Assembly (NCBI RefSeq): GCF_039537665.1
Contig: NZ_BAABAY010000007.1
Location: 1 to 64,000, forward strand
DNA length: 64,000 nucleotides
Reading direction: 5' to 3'
Source: Gaetbulibacter_A aestuarii
GTDB taxonomy: Bacteria > Bacteroidota > Bacteroidia > Flavobacteriales > Flavobacteriaceae
A program made the position numbers and the translations under genes. The notes beneath the pieces were generated by a model. It did not search any database, was not told the DNA's origin, and worked only from the letters and a program-made list of their open reading frames with translations. This document shows, piece by piece, positions 19,901-27,170 of this stretch (position 1 is the first letter of the stretch; every line of letters begins with the position of its first letter).

Positions 19901-20004
19901 CGCTTCTTTTTAAGATTTACCGCACCGGATCCCCTCTCTCCATCTTGAGCAAAACCAGAAAAGGAAAGCGTAAATAAAACCAAAAAGATCAGGATTCTAT
20001 TCAT
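16975..20004 (-). CDS. exported caspase-TPR protein
   Basis: A 1009-residue protein with a signal peptide (ending in GFAQ). A peptidase C14 caspase-like domain spans about 38-300: ALVVGIADYN, catalytic His126 in FYFAGHGD, catalytic Cys185 in LVLDACRSG. The C-terminal two thirds are TPRs (about 430-950). Arg-Gly sites stand between the signal peptide and the caspase domain (ERGS, Arg24; KRGV, Arg35) and between the caspase and TPR parts (KSRGIES, Arg315). These are the positions where a prodomain and a domain linker would be cut. Fifth gene of the operon, 39 bp after the caspase-DUF4384 gene and coupled to the YD-repeat gene by a 4-bp overlap. Protease assignment is firm; substrate is unknown. 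Confidence 0.88.
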   Translation of the reverse strand: MNRILIFLVLFTLSFSGFAQDGERGSGAVNLKKKRGVKRALVVGIADYNAESLKLNYSDDDAKIFKEYLEEVEQIPKERLVALIADDSISGTPETQPTSNNILHELKEIEDNTREGDTIFFYFAGHGDVVVNPENKEEGFLLAKDANDNREYFGTPGVVSLKHLNRVITSITDKGAKFVLVLDACRSGFLYKEGTQKNLETFNNNFQNSTKFFSCKPEQLSLESKDIGHGYFTYYLVLGLLGAADNLMPDNNLQYFELSTFLANNVSKETNTRQSPIVWTQYFNEIFVPVNISYKEKAFEALKNSSTMKNIWKSRGIESTVTETLTEIPIIKEFNRALQNENYFGSENSALELYNKAKDQVLVEPEILGRMQYSLVNTLSTDAQILINSYIGNAEFLPGSKTFKTKAKYLTICLDLLRKDDFNYERLLMSKLFLESYAIIRAQQFSKYPEAKAKLRQALKIENRAAYLHNALGIVLNHENNFKEAEYHYRRAMELIPTWSYPFLNLGVNFYEQYQYKNAKFYYEEALDRDQNSYGSILNNLGAISERQGKYNEAEAFYHKVKETDGAYSVTTLRNLGKLYNNRGNIKKAIEYYQMAYDKDPDNVYTLYDYSDIINDYNLDARKPKQMLEKAIEIEPFFSQGYAKYGDYLRRYNSGDEDLKLADSLYNFAIKNDPFYTWAYAGRGWLYEKQGNQEKALQSFNEGIEKNSQKPRPYYYLAGYYKSALGDSGLSEENYLRAVEKDSFYIPAYEGLVDLYNDNDRQEESIDLVNKLLSWNGESPVLYTLLGNTYFDLKDFEKASEAYQKSIDLDATYAKGYTNLAFCLLKNENYDEAVKNFKMAFENNPYKNSLDLFSKLLSSEARKQGRKGDLKVTEHLLVLAKDLIENNETVFKLGEFYYLQDQPEKAETVVSEYIEKQSTRSWKLKYYELATKIAIDLGQKQESQKFTASLNKINPRPDVILNALVLKLNGQNSKARQEINKLNKIMLNETFLKKKYSKNTINLLKQLTK

Positions 20005-20043
20005 GTAATTGCATTGAGCCTAAAAAACCTAACATCAAATATC

Positions 20044-22020
20044 TTATTCCTTTTTTACGATCTCGTAAACGAACTCAGTGCTGTAACCGTCTATATTTGC
20101 TGAACTTTTATTACCATCAGAACCTCTTGACTGAGAATAGGTATCTCCCAGAAAGCTCTCCAAAGGATTAGATGCACTTCGGGAAGAATCTCCTCTGGTC
20201 TCTACAGTTGATTGAAAATTTATAGGATATGGCGTTGCAAATCCCTTTAAAACCAATTTTTCATAAGGTGGATAAAAGGAAAATACACAATCATCAAAGG
20301 TCATGGTTTTTCCCGGCAATAATTTACGTTCGTTGTCATTTAAAGAACAATCTCCATTTGGCATAAAAGGATTTATTTCTCCTTTTGAATTGATCTCTAT
20401 AATACTGAAGTACAAAGGCGTTTTACTTTTATTGGTAACCTGAAGTACTACATGATCGGTTTCTTCATGAACCTGGAAGGTTCCGTTGTCATTTTCAAAA
20501 TCCTTTGGATCTAGTTTTTCTCCAATTTCATCAAGTAATACATCATATGAAACCGGAATCAATTTAAACTCAAATTCATAATCGCTATTCTTCATATCCA
20601 GATTCTTCAAGTACTGACCCTGAGCAAAACTGAAAAGTTTGTTCTTAATATCATCTAAGGTTGCACCTCCACGGGAGTCTTCATCATTAGAAATAGGAAC
20701 CCTTCCGTTTGGGGCGTAAATAGTTATCTCTTCACCTTCCTGAGCCAATATGACATCAGATTCGAGAGTGTCTTTTACAACCTTTCCTAAATGATTTTCT
20801 TCCAAAAACGCTTCAATACCACTTCTTATAGATTTATTGGTAAGTGTTCCATCGAAATATACATCAACAGCTATATCACCATAGGCTGGTTTATCAATAA
20901 ACACCCAATATTTACTAATATTAGTATCCTCCAGAGGTTTATCTAATTTAATAATAGCCTCATTGAATTTTGCATTAACCACTAAACCTTTGGTAATTAT
21001 ATTTCCTTCCTCTACTCTGGCTGAACCGGAAGGCAAAATATTAATTGTAGTATTTTTAAAGATTCCCTGAAGTTTGCCTGCCTGAATCTTTAAAACATCA
21101 CCTCTAGGAATGGCAGTTACTTTAAAAAATGGCTGTTGTTTTATGTAAGCGTTGTTGAATAGCGCCACGTTAACATCTCCTTCGATGGTTGGATTTTGTT
21201 GCGGAGAGATCACGCTCATCACTGTTTGAATGTTCGCGAACAACTGATTATAAGAATAATCACTTCCCAGTTTACTCATAGCTTTAGAAAAGGCATAACT
21301 TAGGGAACCAGTTCCTTTATATTCGTAATTGAGCTCATCAGCCGAAGCACCTGATATCAAAACAAAAGGAGCTGCGTTAGAAGCTAACTTTTCCGTAGAT
21401 TGCTCCGTCATATCACTACCTTTAGAGGATCCTTCTTTGTCTGGTTTCCAGCCATCGGGTGCGAAAACCGAACGACTTCCTCTGGCAATACCGCCGCGTG
21501 TTGAAGATCCAGAATGGCAACTATCTAACAAAAGTAAAAGTTGTCCTTTACTCTTTAGTGCATTTCTAAATTTCGTAATGTAATTCCCCAGTTCATCATC
21601 GCGAAAATGATGCTCTCCTTTATAATTATAAGTATACTTGGCCCAGGCATCATAGGGTACCAATGCTTCATCCTTATCATCGATCTCTTCGTTTTCATCG
21701 TCATCAAAAATTTGCTGCCCGTGACCAGAATAATGAATCACAACGATATCATCCGGTTGAATTTTTTTTAGCAGAGCATTTAATGCATTTTCAATACCCG
21801 CATAGGTAGCATCTGCGTTTAAAAGAATTTGGATGTTCTCAGCTTTGAAATCCTGATTTAGTAAGGTTTGTTGAATGAGTGGAACATCATTAGCAGAACT
21901 AATCGTGCTCCAACCTGTTTTTTTAGGATAATCCCCAATGGCTATAATTAATGCATATTTTTCAGCATGAATAAACTGAAAACAAAAGCAAAGTAATAGC
22001 GCAATTACAATTTTTTTCAT
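20044..22020 (-). CDS. exported caspase/metacaspase-like protease with DUF4384-type C-terminus
   Basis: A 658-residue protein with a signal peptide (ending in IHA). The C14 domain follows at once: YALIIAIGDYP, His100 in IHYSGHGQQ, an acidic loop (DDDENEEIDDKDEALVPYD) as in metacaspases, and Cys168 in LLLDSCHSG. The segment just after the Cys reads STRGGIARGSRS (Arg175, Arg180), an R-G-rich p20/p10-type linker. The C-terminal part (about 500-600: VLQVTNKSKTPLYFSIIEIN, then INPFMPN and LLPGKTMTF) matches DUF4384, often found with bacterial caspases. More R-G motifs are at Arg306, Arg450, Arg609 and Arg632, the last two in a Ser-rich tail. Fourth gene of the operon, 27 bp after the outer-membrane-like gene. 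Confidence 0.88.
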   Translation of the reverse strand: MKKIVIALLLCFCFQFIHAEKYALIIAIGDYPKKTGWSTISSANDVPLIQQTLLNQDFKAENIQILLNADATYAGIENALNALLKKIQPDDIVVIHYSGHGQQIFDDDENEEIDDKDEALVPYDAWAKYTYNYKGEHHFRDDELGNYITKFRNALKSKGQLLLLLDSCHSGSSTRGGIARGSRSVFAPDGWKPDKEGSSKGSDMTEQSTEKLASNAAPFVLISGASADELNYEYKGTGSLSYAFSKAMSKLGSDYSYNQLFANIQTVMSVISPQQNPTIEGDVNVALFNNAYIKQQPFFKVTAIPRGDVLKIQAGKLQGIFKNTTINILPSGSARVEEGNIITKGLVVNAKFNEAIIKLDKPLEDTNISKYWVFIDKPAYGDIAVDVYFDGTLTNKSIRSGIEAFLEENHLGKVVKDTLESDVILAQEGEEITIYAPNGRVPISNDEDSRGGATLDDIKNKLFSFAQGQYLKNLDMKNSDYEFEFKLIPVSYDVLLDEIGEKLDPKDFENDNGTFQVHEETDHVVLQVTNKSKTPLYFSIIEINSKGEINPFMPNGDCSLNDNERKLLPGKTMTFDDCVFSFYPPYEKLVLKGFATPYPINFQSTVETRGDSSRSASNPLESFLGDTYSQSRGSDGNKSSANIDGYSTEFVYEIVKKE

Positions 22021-22047
22021 ATTTAAAATGATGGTTAAACTTAAATT

Positions 22048-23457
22048 TTAGTTGATATCGAATAAGCTAAAAGATATTCCGAAAAAGTATCCAAAGTCAT
22101 AAACTTCTTTAGTAAAGTTATCTATGGAACTAAAATTTACAACATCGCCAACCTGGTAACCGTTAGTTAATTTTTTAACCGGTCCGTAGGCTAATCCTCC
22201 CGATAAGGAAACCGTATTTTTAGATCCAAAATGTATGGAAGGGCCCAATAAAAAACTGAGACCTTTAACATTGCTATCACCGGAAATAGGTATGGCCAAA
22301 CCAAAAGAGCCACCAATATTAAAATTTCCTCCGGTGTAAGGATAAAAATTTATCATGGTACTCAGGTTTGGTGTAAAATAATTGTTTTCATCCGCACCAA
22401 TAGTACCACCCTCGCTGATGTAAAAGTCTTTAGATTTGGAACCAAAATTACTTAGTGTGAGTGCGATCCCAGTATTTATTTTGAAACCGCCTTTAGCAAA
22501 TAATTTTATGTTTCTGGTTTTGATCGTATTCCCATTATTCTTGACGTCTGCACTTTTAGCAAAATTACTTTGCACAAATTTTAATTCAATATTTACCTTA
22601 TCGGCATTTAATTCGTAATCATAGGTTCTACTAAAATCAGAACTTTCAAGCATGGTGTACAACGACTTGATTTTGTCCAGATTCTCTACCGTTTGGGTCG
22701 TTGAAGAATTCAAGGTTTTTAATAAATCCTGTAAATCACTGATAAAATAATTCCGCTCAATTAACTCACCTCTAGACAATACCTTATCGTTATCTGTTTT
22801 CTTATCAACTTCCTTAGATGCACTATTAATTTCAGAGCTTAAATCAACTTTATCTTCCTGAACTATTTTTTCTAATTCCGTGAGAAAAGCATAAAAGTTC
22901 TCTTTAGGATCGGGTAATCGGGCATCTTGCTGCATTCGGGCTGTGGCAACAACACTATTCAATATCTCGTCTTTACTCAGATTTGGATTGAGTAACTTCG
23001 ACATAAGTGTAGTTTTTAAGGTAGAAACATTAGCAATTTTCTCGTTTAAATCTGAAAATCCGCTCGTAATTTTATCACCTCTGGAACTCGCTTGTTCCAA
23101 TAATCCTCCCGTAGGTAAATTACCTACATTCAAATCTAAATTTCCACTGCTAAACGTATTTATACCCCCTAATAATGAACTAAAGTTAAATCCCTGTCCT
23201 GATTGCTGCACCTCTTCCTCTTTCACATCCGTTTCCACATCAACCGCGAAGGGATTCACATTTTTCAATTCAAGTTCAACCAGGCTGTTTCTTCTTATTT
23301 TAGGCTTGTTCAAAGTGTCTATGACCTTGTAGTTTTTATCTAGCTTATAATAGGTTATATTTTCTGAATTGTAATCATATACAACTTTATACTTTTCTTG
23401 GCCGAAAATGTAGGTTGACATTACAATGAAAAGAAGTGAAACTAATATTTTTTTCAT
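22048..23457 (-). CDS. outer-membrane beta-barrel-like protein of the protease operon
   Basis: A 469-residue protein with a signal peptide (ending in IFGQ). The N-terminal half is soluble and contains a Gly/Ser-rich stretch and helical segments. The C-terminal part, from about 320, alternates amphipathic strands with turns (INTGIALTLSNFG, NIGGSFGLAIPIS, LLGPSIHFGSKNT, FGYFFGISFSLF) and ends in a hydrophobic strand, as in outer-membrane barrels. Two R-G motifs lie in the soluble half: SSRGDK (Arg126) and LSRGEL (Arg229), both before the barrel. Third gene of the operon, with 36 bp before and 27 bp after. It could be the membrane-bound component released or opened by proteolysis; that is inference. 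No named family is recognised. Confidence 0.7.
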   Translation of the reverse strand: MKKILVSLLFIVMSTYIFGQEKYKVVYDYNSENITYYKLDKNYKVIDTLNKPKIRRNSLVELELKNVNPFAVDVETDVKEEEVQQSGQGFNFSSLLGGINTFSSGNLDLNVGNLPTGGLLEQASSRGDKITSGFSDLNEKIANVSTLKTTLMSKLLNPNLSKDEILNSVVATARMQQDARLPDPKENFYAFLTELEKIVQEDKVDLSSEINSASKEVDKKTDNDKVLSRGELIERNYFISDLQDLLKTLNSSTTQTVENLDKIKSLYTMLESSDFSRTYDYELNADKVNIELKFVQSNFAKSADVKNNGNTIKTRNIKLFAKGGFKINTGIALTLSNFGSKSKDFYISEGGTIGADENNYFTPNLSTMINFYPYTGGNFNIGGSFGLAIPISGDSNVKGLSFLLGPSIHFGSKNTVSLSGGLAYGPVKKLTNGYQVGDVVNFSSIDNFTKEVYDFGYFFGISFSLFDIN

Positions 23458-23493
23458 GGCATTGTTTTTATTGGTCTGATGATAAAAATTTTA

Positions 23494-24939
23494 TTATTGT
23501 TTTACCTTCCAATATGGAAGATTCGTTACTTTAACCGGGGTAAGTTGCGTTCTTTGCATGGCCCGTTTACCTGTATTTATGAGGTCAAAAATATCGGAGA
23601 TAATGGAATTCGTATCGGCAAAATACGAATGACATAAAAAACTAGTATCAATTCCCGTAGCATCAATAGTTTCTACACCATTCAACAAAACAACACCATC
23701 CTCAGAATCACCCGCTCTAGGATTTCCATGAAGGAGTTTTGAAGCCCTAAGCGCTAAGTCATCAGCTGACACATATAAGGTAATTGGTTTGTTGATATCC
23801 GAGACCATCTGTGGAGCAATATCATTTTTGAATACATCAGCATCAATATCTGGTGCAGCCAAAATAACCTCTTTAATATTTTTATTGAGTTCGGGTTTTT
23901 CGTTGAATAACTCAACTAAGGCCTTTGTTAACCCTCGGTTTCCCATACTGTGTGCCACCAAATAAATATCTTCTGCTCCGGATCTTGTTATGTAATCCTC
24001 CAAAAAACGTTTTATGTTGTATTTGGACCACTCAATATTCGCTTCATCTTTCGAGTATTTAAACATAGAAGCTTGAGACGGCCAGCTGTAAAACACAGCT
24101 CTGCCATCAAATTTCAAATCGTAGGATATCTGTGCGGTGCGTTTCGCCGCTTCACTAAAGGACGTATTATAACCATGAACGAAAAGGAATGAACTTTTTC
24201 TCGGAGATTTTTTAATGGACTTTGAAAGTGATTTAAAGAATTTTTCTTTATCCAAAACATTGATATTCTGGATCATCACATGTTTAGAAGGATCTTCACT
24301 GAATTCAAAACGCCATATGGACGGACTTTCAACTTGTCCAACATCATGACTGTTCGGAATACTAACCTGACAAATACCATATTTAAGTTTTGAGCGCTCC
24401 GTACCAAAAACATCATTGAGGTTTTCGGTTTTTACATAGTTCCTGTCGGTTGCGAAATATACAGGAAGTTTAATGAATTTAGAAGGTGCCTCCGCCATAG
24501 CTTTTCCTTCTCCTCGGGAAGCTGCCACAACATATTTGAGACAAACCTTATAGAATAATTCAATGGTATTCGGTTGCTCCTGACTCTTATATTGAATGGT
24601 GATTTTTAAAGGAGTTTCAGATTTAAAAGCCTCATTTTCGAGTAACCAAAACTCTAAATCAAAATCATTAAAAGCCTGAACACTTTCAAAAATTTCACTT
24701 TTAAAATTAACTTCAATAAAAATCTTAACATTATCAACTTCAGTATCTGGTTTAACTAGCAGCTTCAATTGTCTAAAATCACTTGTATTACTTAAACACT
24801 CCCCGGATGAAAAAAGACCTTCATCAGTCCAATAAATACTATTATTTTGCCCAAGCATACTAAATTGAGTGAACAAAATAATAATCATAGATAATATAAA
24901 CTTATGCTTCTTAAAGCTTAATTTAAAACATTGCATCAT
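23494..24939 (-). CDS. exported alpha/beta hydrolase of DUF900 type
   Basis: A 481-residue protein with a signal peptide (ending in MLGQ), an N-terminal beta domain (about 35-135), then an alpha/beta hydrolase of the DUF900 family starting at PVYFATDRN (about 159). Visible motifs are FLFVHGYNTSF, FYSWPSQ, the nucleophile elbow HSMGNR with Ser331, LAAPDIDADVF (acid region) and LCHSYFADT (likely His). The AASRGEGK motif (Arg142) sits exactly between the two domains. Second gene of the operon, 38 bp after the trypsin-like gene. DUF900 proteins are uncharacterised serine hydrolases of lipase/esterase fold; a role in a protease cascade would be new. Confidence 0.85.
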   Translation of the reverse strand: MMQCFKLSFKKHKFILSMIIILFTQFSMLGQNNSIYWTDEGLFSSGECLSNTSDFRQLKLLVKPDTEVDNVKIFIEVNFKSEIFESVQAFNDFDLEFWLLENEAFKSETPLKITIQYKSQEQPNTIELFYKVCLKYVVAASRGEGKAMAEAPSKFIKLPVYFATDRNYVKTENLNDVFGTERSKLKYGICQVSIPNSHDVGQVESPSIWRFEFSEDPSKHVMIQNINVLDKEKFFKSLSKSIKKSPRKSSFLFVHGYNTSFSEAAKRTAQISYDLKFDGRAVFYSWPSQASMFKYSKDEANIEWSKYNIKRFLEDYITRSGAEDIYLVAHSMGNRGLTKALVELFNEKPELNKNIKEVILAAPDIDADVFKNDIAPQMVSDINKPITLYVSADDLALRASKLLHGNPRAGDSEDGVVLLNGVETIDATGIDTSFLCHSYFADTNSIISDIFDLINTGKRAMQRTQLTPVKVTNLPYWKVKQ

Positions 24940-24977
24940 TTTAAAATTATAATATTACATGAAATATTTAACTACTT

Positions 24978-26531
24978 TCAACGTGAACGTTTTTGCTTTT
25001 TTCGTAGTTTTTTCAAATATTTTTTAGCTGATTTGTTACCAAATTTTTTCGCGATATCCTCAGGCAGTTCTCCTTTTGTATTGGTTTGCATCGCACTTAC
25101 GCCTCTGGAGGCCAAGCTTTGAAGTATCGAGGTGTTACCTGAACTTGCAACGAGATGAAGTAGATTATTACCGTCATGATCACGGACATTAGGATTAAAA
25201 CCTCTATCTATTAGCTCGAGGAGTATTTTTGATCTTCCGTTTTTATAAGCCGTAATTAATGGTTTATTTGGATCATCTAAAATTTCCACAAAGGAAACGT
25301 GATCTAAAACGTAATTTACGAGAGCTTCATTATTATTTCGGATACCCGTATAAAGAAGTCTGGAACCAATAGCATCCAAATCCTGAGCTTCAGATTTTTC
25401 AAATATCTTTTGTAATGCTGACAAATTATTGTAGCTCGCAGCAATATATTCAAATCGCTCATGTTCGTTGGTATATTCGTGGTTGATCATCCAGGAGTAA
25501 GTCAACCAGGTATTCAATCTATCCGAAAGATTATTTCTAATAGCATATGCTATATTTTCGTAAAGTGCTCTGTATAAAACATGATATGGGACCTTGTTTA
25601 TCCTATGTGCCTGGGCACCGGCATTCCAGTACGCACTAGTCGATTGTACAGTTTTAATACAGTTACATATATAGTCGTACATGTAATCTCCTGTATATGT
25701 TCCATTCTGCGATTGTACCGTCGCAACCCGGACCATAATACCCTCAATAAAACCGTTTGGATCAAAAACGGGTCCTCCTGAATTCCCTGGAAATGTATCA
25801 ATACTATTTTTAAACCAATTAGGCTTGGAGTTCTCTACAACAATAGCATTATCGGCAAATTTTAAGGGAAGACCTGTGGGGCTTCCAATGGTGTTTACCT
25901 TAGTATTTAATGCTACTTTACCACTTGTTCTAAAGCGATAGGGAGCTCTGGTTGACTGTCTGTTTAGTCTTAAAAAAGAATAATCATCATCTGTTTTATC
26001 GTTGAGATCTGCTGTCAAAACCTCGGCCACCTCATAAATATCATTTGGATCTACCTGTACATATTTATAAGTTTGGTTGTATTTCAAATCGTTAGTATAA
26101 TCAAAAACCCAAACATATTTATTAGCATCCTGCATTTGCTTCACACAATGGCCAGCAGTGACGAGAATATCCGGAGCGATTAAAAACCCAGTACATTGAG
26201 CACTTGTAGGCTGATCTAAAAATCGGACATTTTTATCGAACTTTGAAGTTCCGAACATACGGGATAGACTTTCCCGTAGCGTATAACCATATATTCGGTT
26301 GTCTGTAATTAAATTTTTTGGAATCATCACGGCCGTTGCACGAACAAAATCTTTAAAACCATAGGCATCTTTAACTTCTTTTCGATCATCTGTTCCAAAA
26401 ACGCCTCGAGGGCTTTCAGTGCCTAATTCCGCAAACGGATATTGAAGTTTAGGTTGGTCTTTTTTATCTTGTGAATAGGTTAAATAAAATAATAAAAGGG
26501 CAACGGTTACTAAAAAAGATTGTTTCACCAT
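24978..26531 (-). CDS. exported trypsin/V8-like serine protease with ankyrin repeats
   Basis: A 517-residue protein with a signal peptide (ending in TYSQ) and a short pro-segment. The SPRG-VFGTDDRKEV junction (Arg42-Gly43-Val44) matches the start of mature S1B/V8-type proteases, which begin V/I-x-G-x-D-D-R. Triad: His128 in VTAGHCV, Asp183 in DDDYSFLRL, Ser251 in FPGNSGGPV. The C-terminus carries ankyrin repeats (about 410-500: FNPNVRDHDGNNLLHLVASSG) and a Lys/Arg-rich tail. It is the first gene of the six-gene operon. The R-G site in front of Val44 suggests that another Arg-specific protease, or the enzyme itself, activates it. Confidence 0.88.
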   Translation of the reverse strand: MVKQSFLVTVALLLFYLTYSQDKKDQPKLQYPFAELGTESPRGVFGTDDRKEVKDAYGFKDFVRATAVMIPKNLITDNRIYGYTLRESLSRMFGTSKFDKNVRFLDQPTSAQCTGFLIAPDILVTAGHCVKQMQDANKYVWVFDYTNDLKYNQTYKYVQVDPNDIYEVAEVLTADLNDKTDDDYSFLRLNRQSTRAPYRFRTSGKVALNTKVNTIGSPTGLPLKFADNAIVVENSKPNWFKNSIDTFPGNSGGPVFDPNGFIEGIMVRVATVQSQNGTYTGDYMYDYICNCIKTVQSTSAYWNAGAQAHRINKVPYHVLYRALYENIAYAIRNNLSDRLNTWLTYSWMINHEYTNEHERFEYIAASYNNLSALQKIFEKSEAQDLDAIGSRLLYTGIRNNNEALVNYVLDHVSFVEILDDPNKPLITAYKNGRSKILLELIDRGFNPNVRDHDGNNLLHLVASSGNTSILQSLASRGVSAMQTNTKGELPEDIAKKFGNKSAKKYLKKLRKKQKRSR

Positions 26532-26931
26532 AAGTCTGATTGAAAGTAAATTAGTAGTTAATAGCTTTTAAATATAATAATTTTTTGAAAACACTAGTAA
26601 TAAAGAATGTTTATGGCCCGTTCAACTGTTTTTTCGCGGATTTCATCCAAAAAATTAAAAAGGATAACCTAAAAAAATCAGTAGTCTTTACCAGGGTTAA
26701 TACATCATCTTTTTACTTTTGTACAAATAATAATGGAAAATTTACAATCGTTAATGTTTACCTAAAATTCATTATAAGAGAATTAAAACATAAACAAATC
26801 TTATTTTCATGAAAATTAAATTTGAATGTAAAATTTAAAGATGCCCCATTAATCACACTAATTATTTTAAAAAATAATTATCTTTACAATAGTATTACGT
26901 TCATTAATAAGTATGTATTGACTTACAAAAG

Positions 26932-27018
26932 CGGTTACCCTATGAGTTACCTTTTGGCTATTTAAAAAATAGGAAAACCTTGCTATCACTGATAAAATTA
27001 AAGGTTCAGCGGGGCCTC
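26932..27018. repeat. right copy of imperfect direct repeat flanking the accessory block
   Basis: Pairs with 1820-1905 in the same orientation: the identical 12-mer GTTACCCTATGA at 26934-26945, and AGCGGGGCCTC at 27008-27018. Its end (CCTCTTCCTCCGC) resembles the 3-prime end of a tRNA acceptor arm, but no tRNA body precedes it. The position exactly between the last accessory gene and the PUL supports a junction role. Confidence 0.5.
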
Positions 27019-27059
27019 TTCCTCCGCAATCAAGCGCAAGGCTTGAAATAAAAAAACCG
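27015..27059. repeat. 45-bp repeat, right copy
   Basis: About 80 percent identical to 10885-10929. Overlaps the last 4 bases of the right flanking repeat and leads into the terminator stem, so repeat and hairpin travel together in both copies. Confidence 0.55.
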
Positions 27060-27083
27060 CTGAGTTTACTCTAGCGGTTTTTT
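27051..27083 (-). terminator. bidirectional rho-independent terminator
   Basis: AAAAAACCGCT (27051-27061) pairs perfectly with AGCGGTTTTTT (27073-27083) around an 11-nt loop. A/T runs on both sides let it work both ways. It lies 88 bp past the stop of the esterase gene and so ends the five-gene PUL operon running 35985 to 27171. Confidence 0.8.
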
Positions 27084-27170
27084 GTTTTATAAAGTTTGGA
27101 ATTCATAATTGATCTTAAAAGATTAATTAAGGAACTGATGAGATCAAAAAGTGAACTCTAGCTTGTAAGT

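Larger units (their letters stand above)
26532..27170. other. intergenic boundary between accessory block and PUL
   Basis: A 639-bp AT-rich gap. The left part (26532-26900) is the upstream region of the protease operon; I see no exact TAnnTTTG element there. The right part holds the right flanking repeat, a 45-bp repeat copy and the PUL terminator, listed separately. A 75-codon ORF at 26585-26812 has no recognisable features and is probably chance. Confidence 0.5.

Noticed and set aside
22943..23332. 129-codon plus-strand ORF
   Set aside because: Fully antisense to the outer-membrane-like gene, no domain or signal peptide; a shadow ORF.
25060..25220. SRG and DRG in the ankyrin part of the trypsin-like protein
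   Set aside because: They fit the normal ankyrin repeat consensus, so they were not counted as processing sites.
27005..27027. tRNA 3-prime-end-like sequence (CCTCTTCCTCCGC)
   Set aside because: No T-arm pairing and no tRNA body upstream; kept only as part of a repeat.
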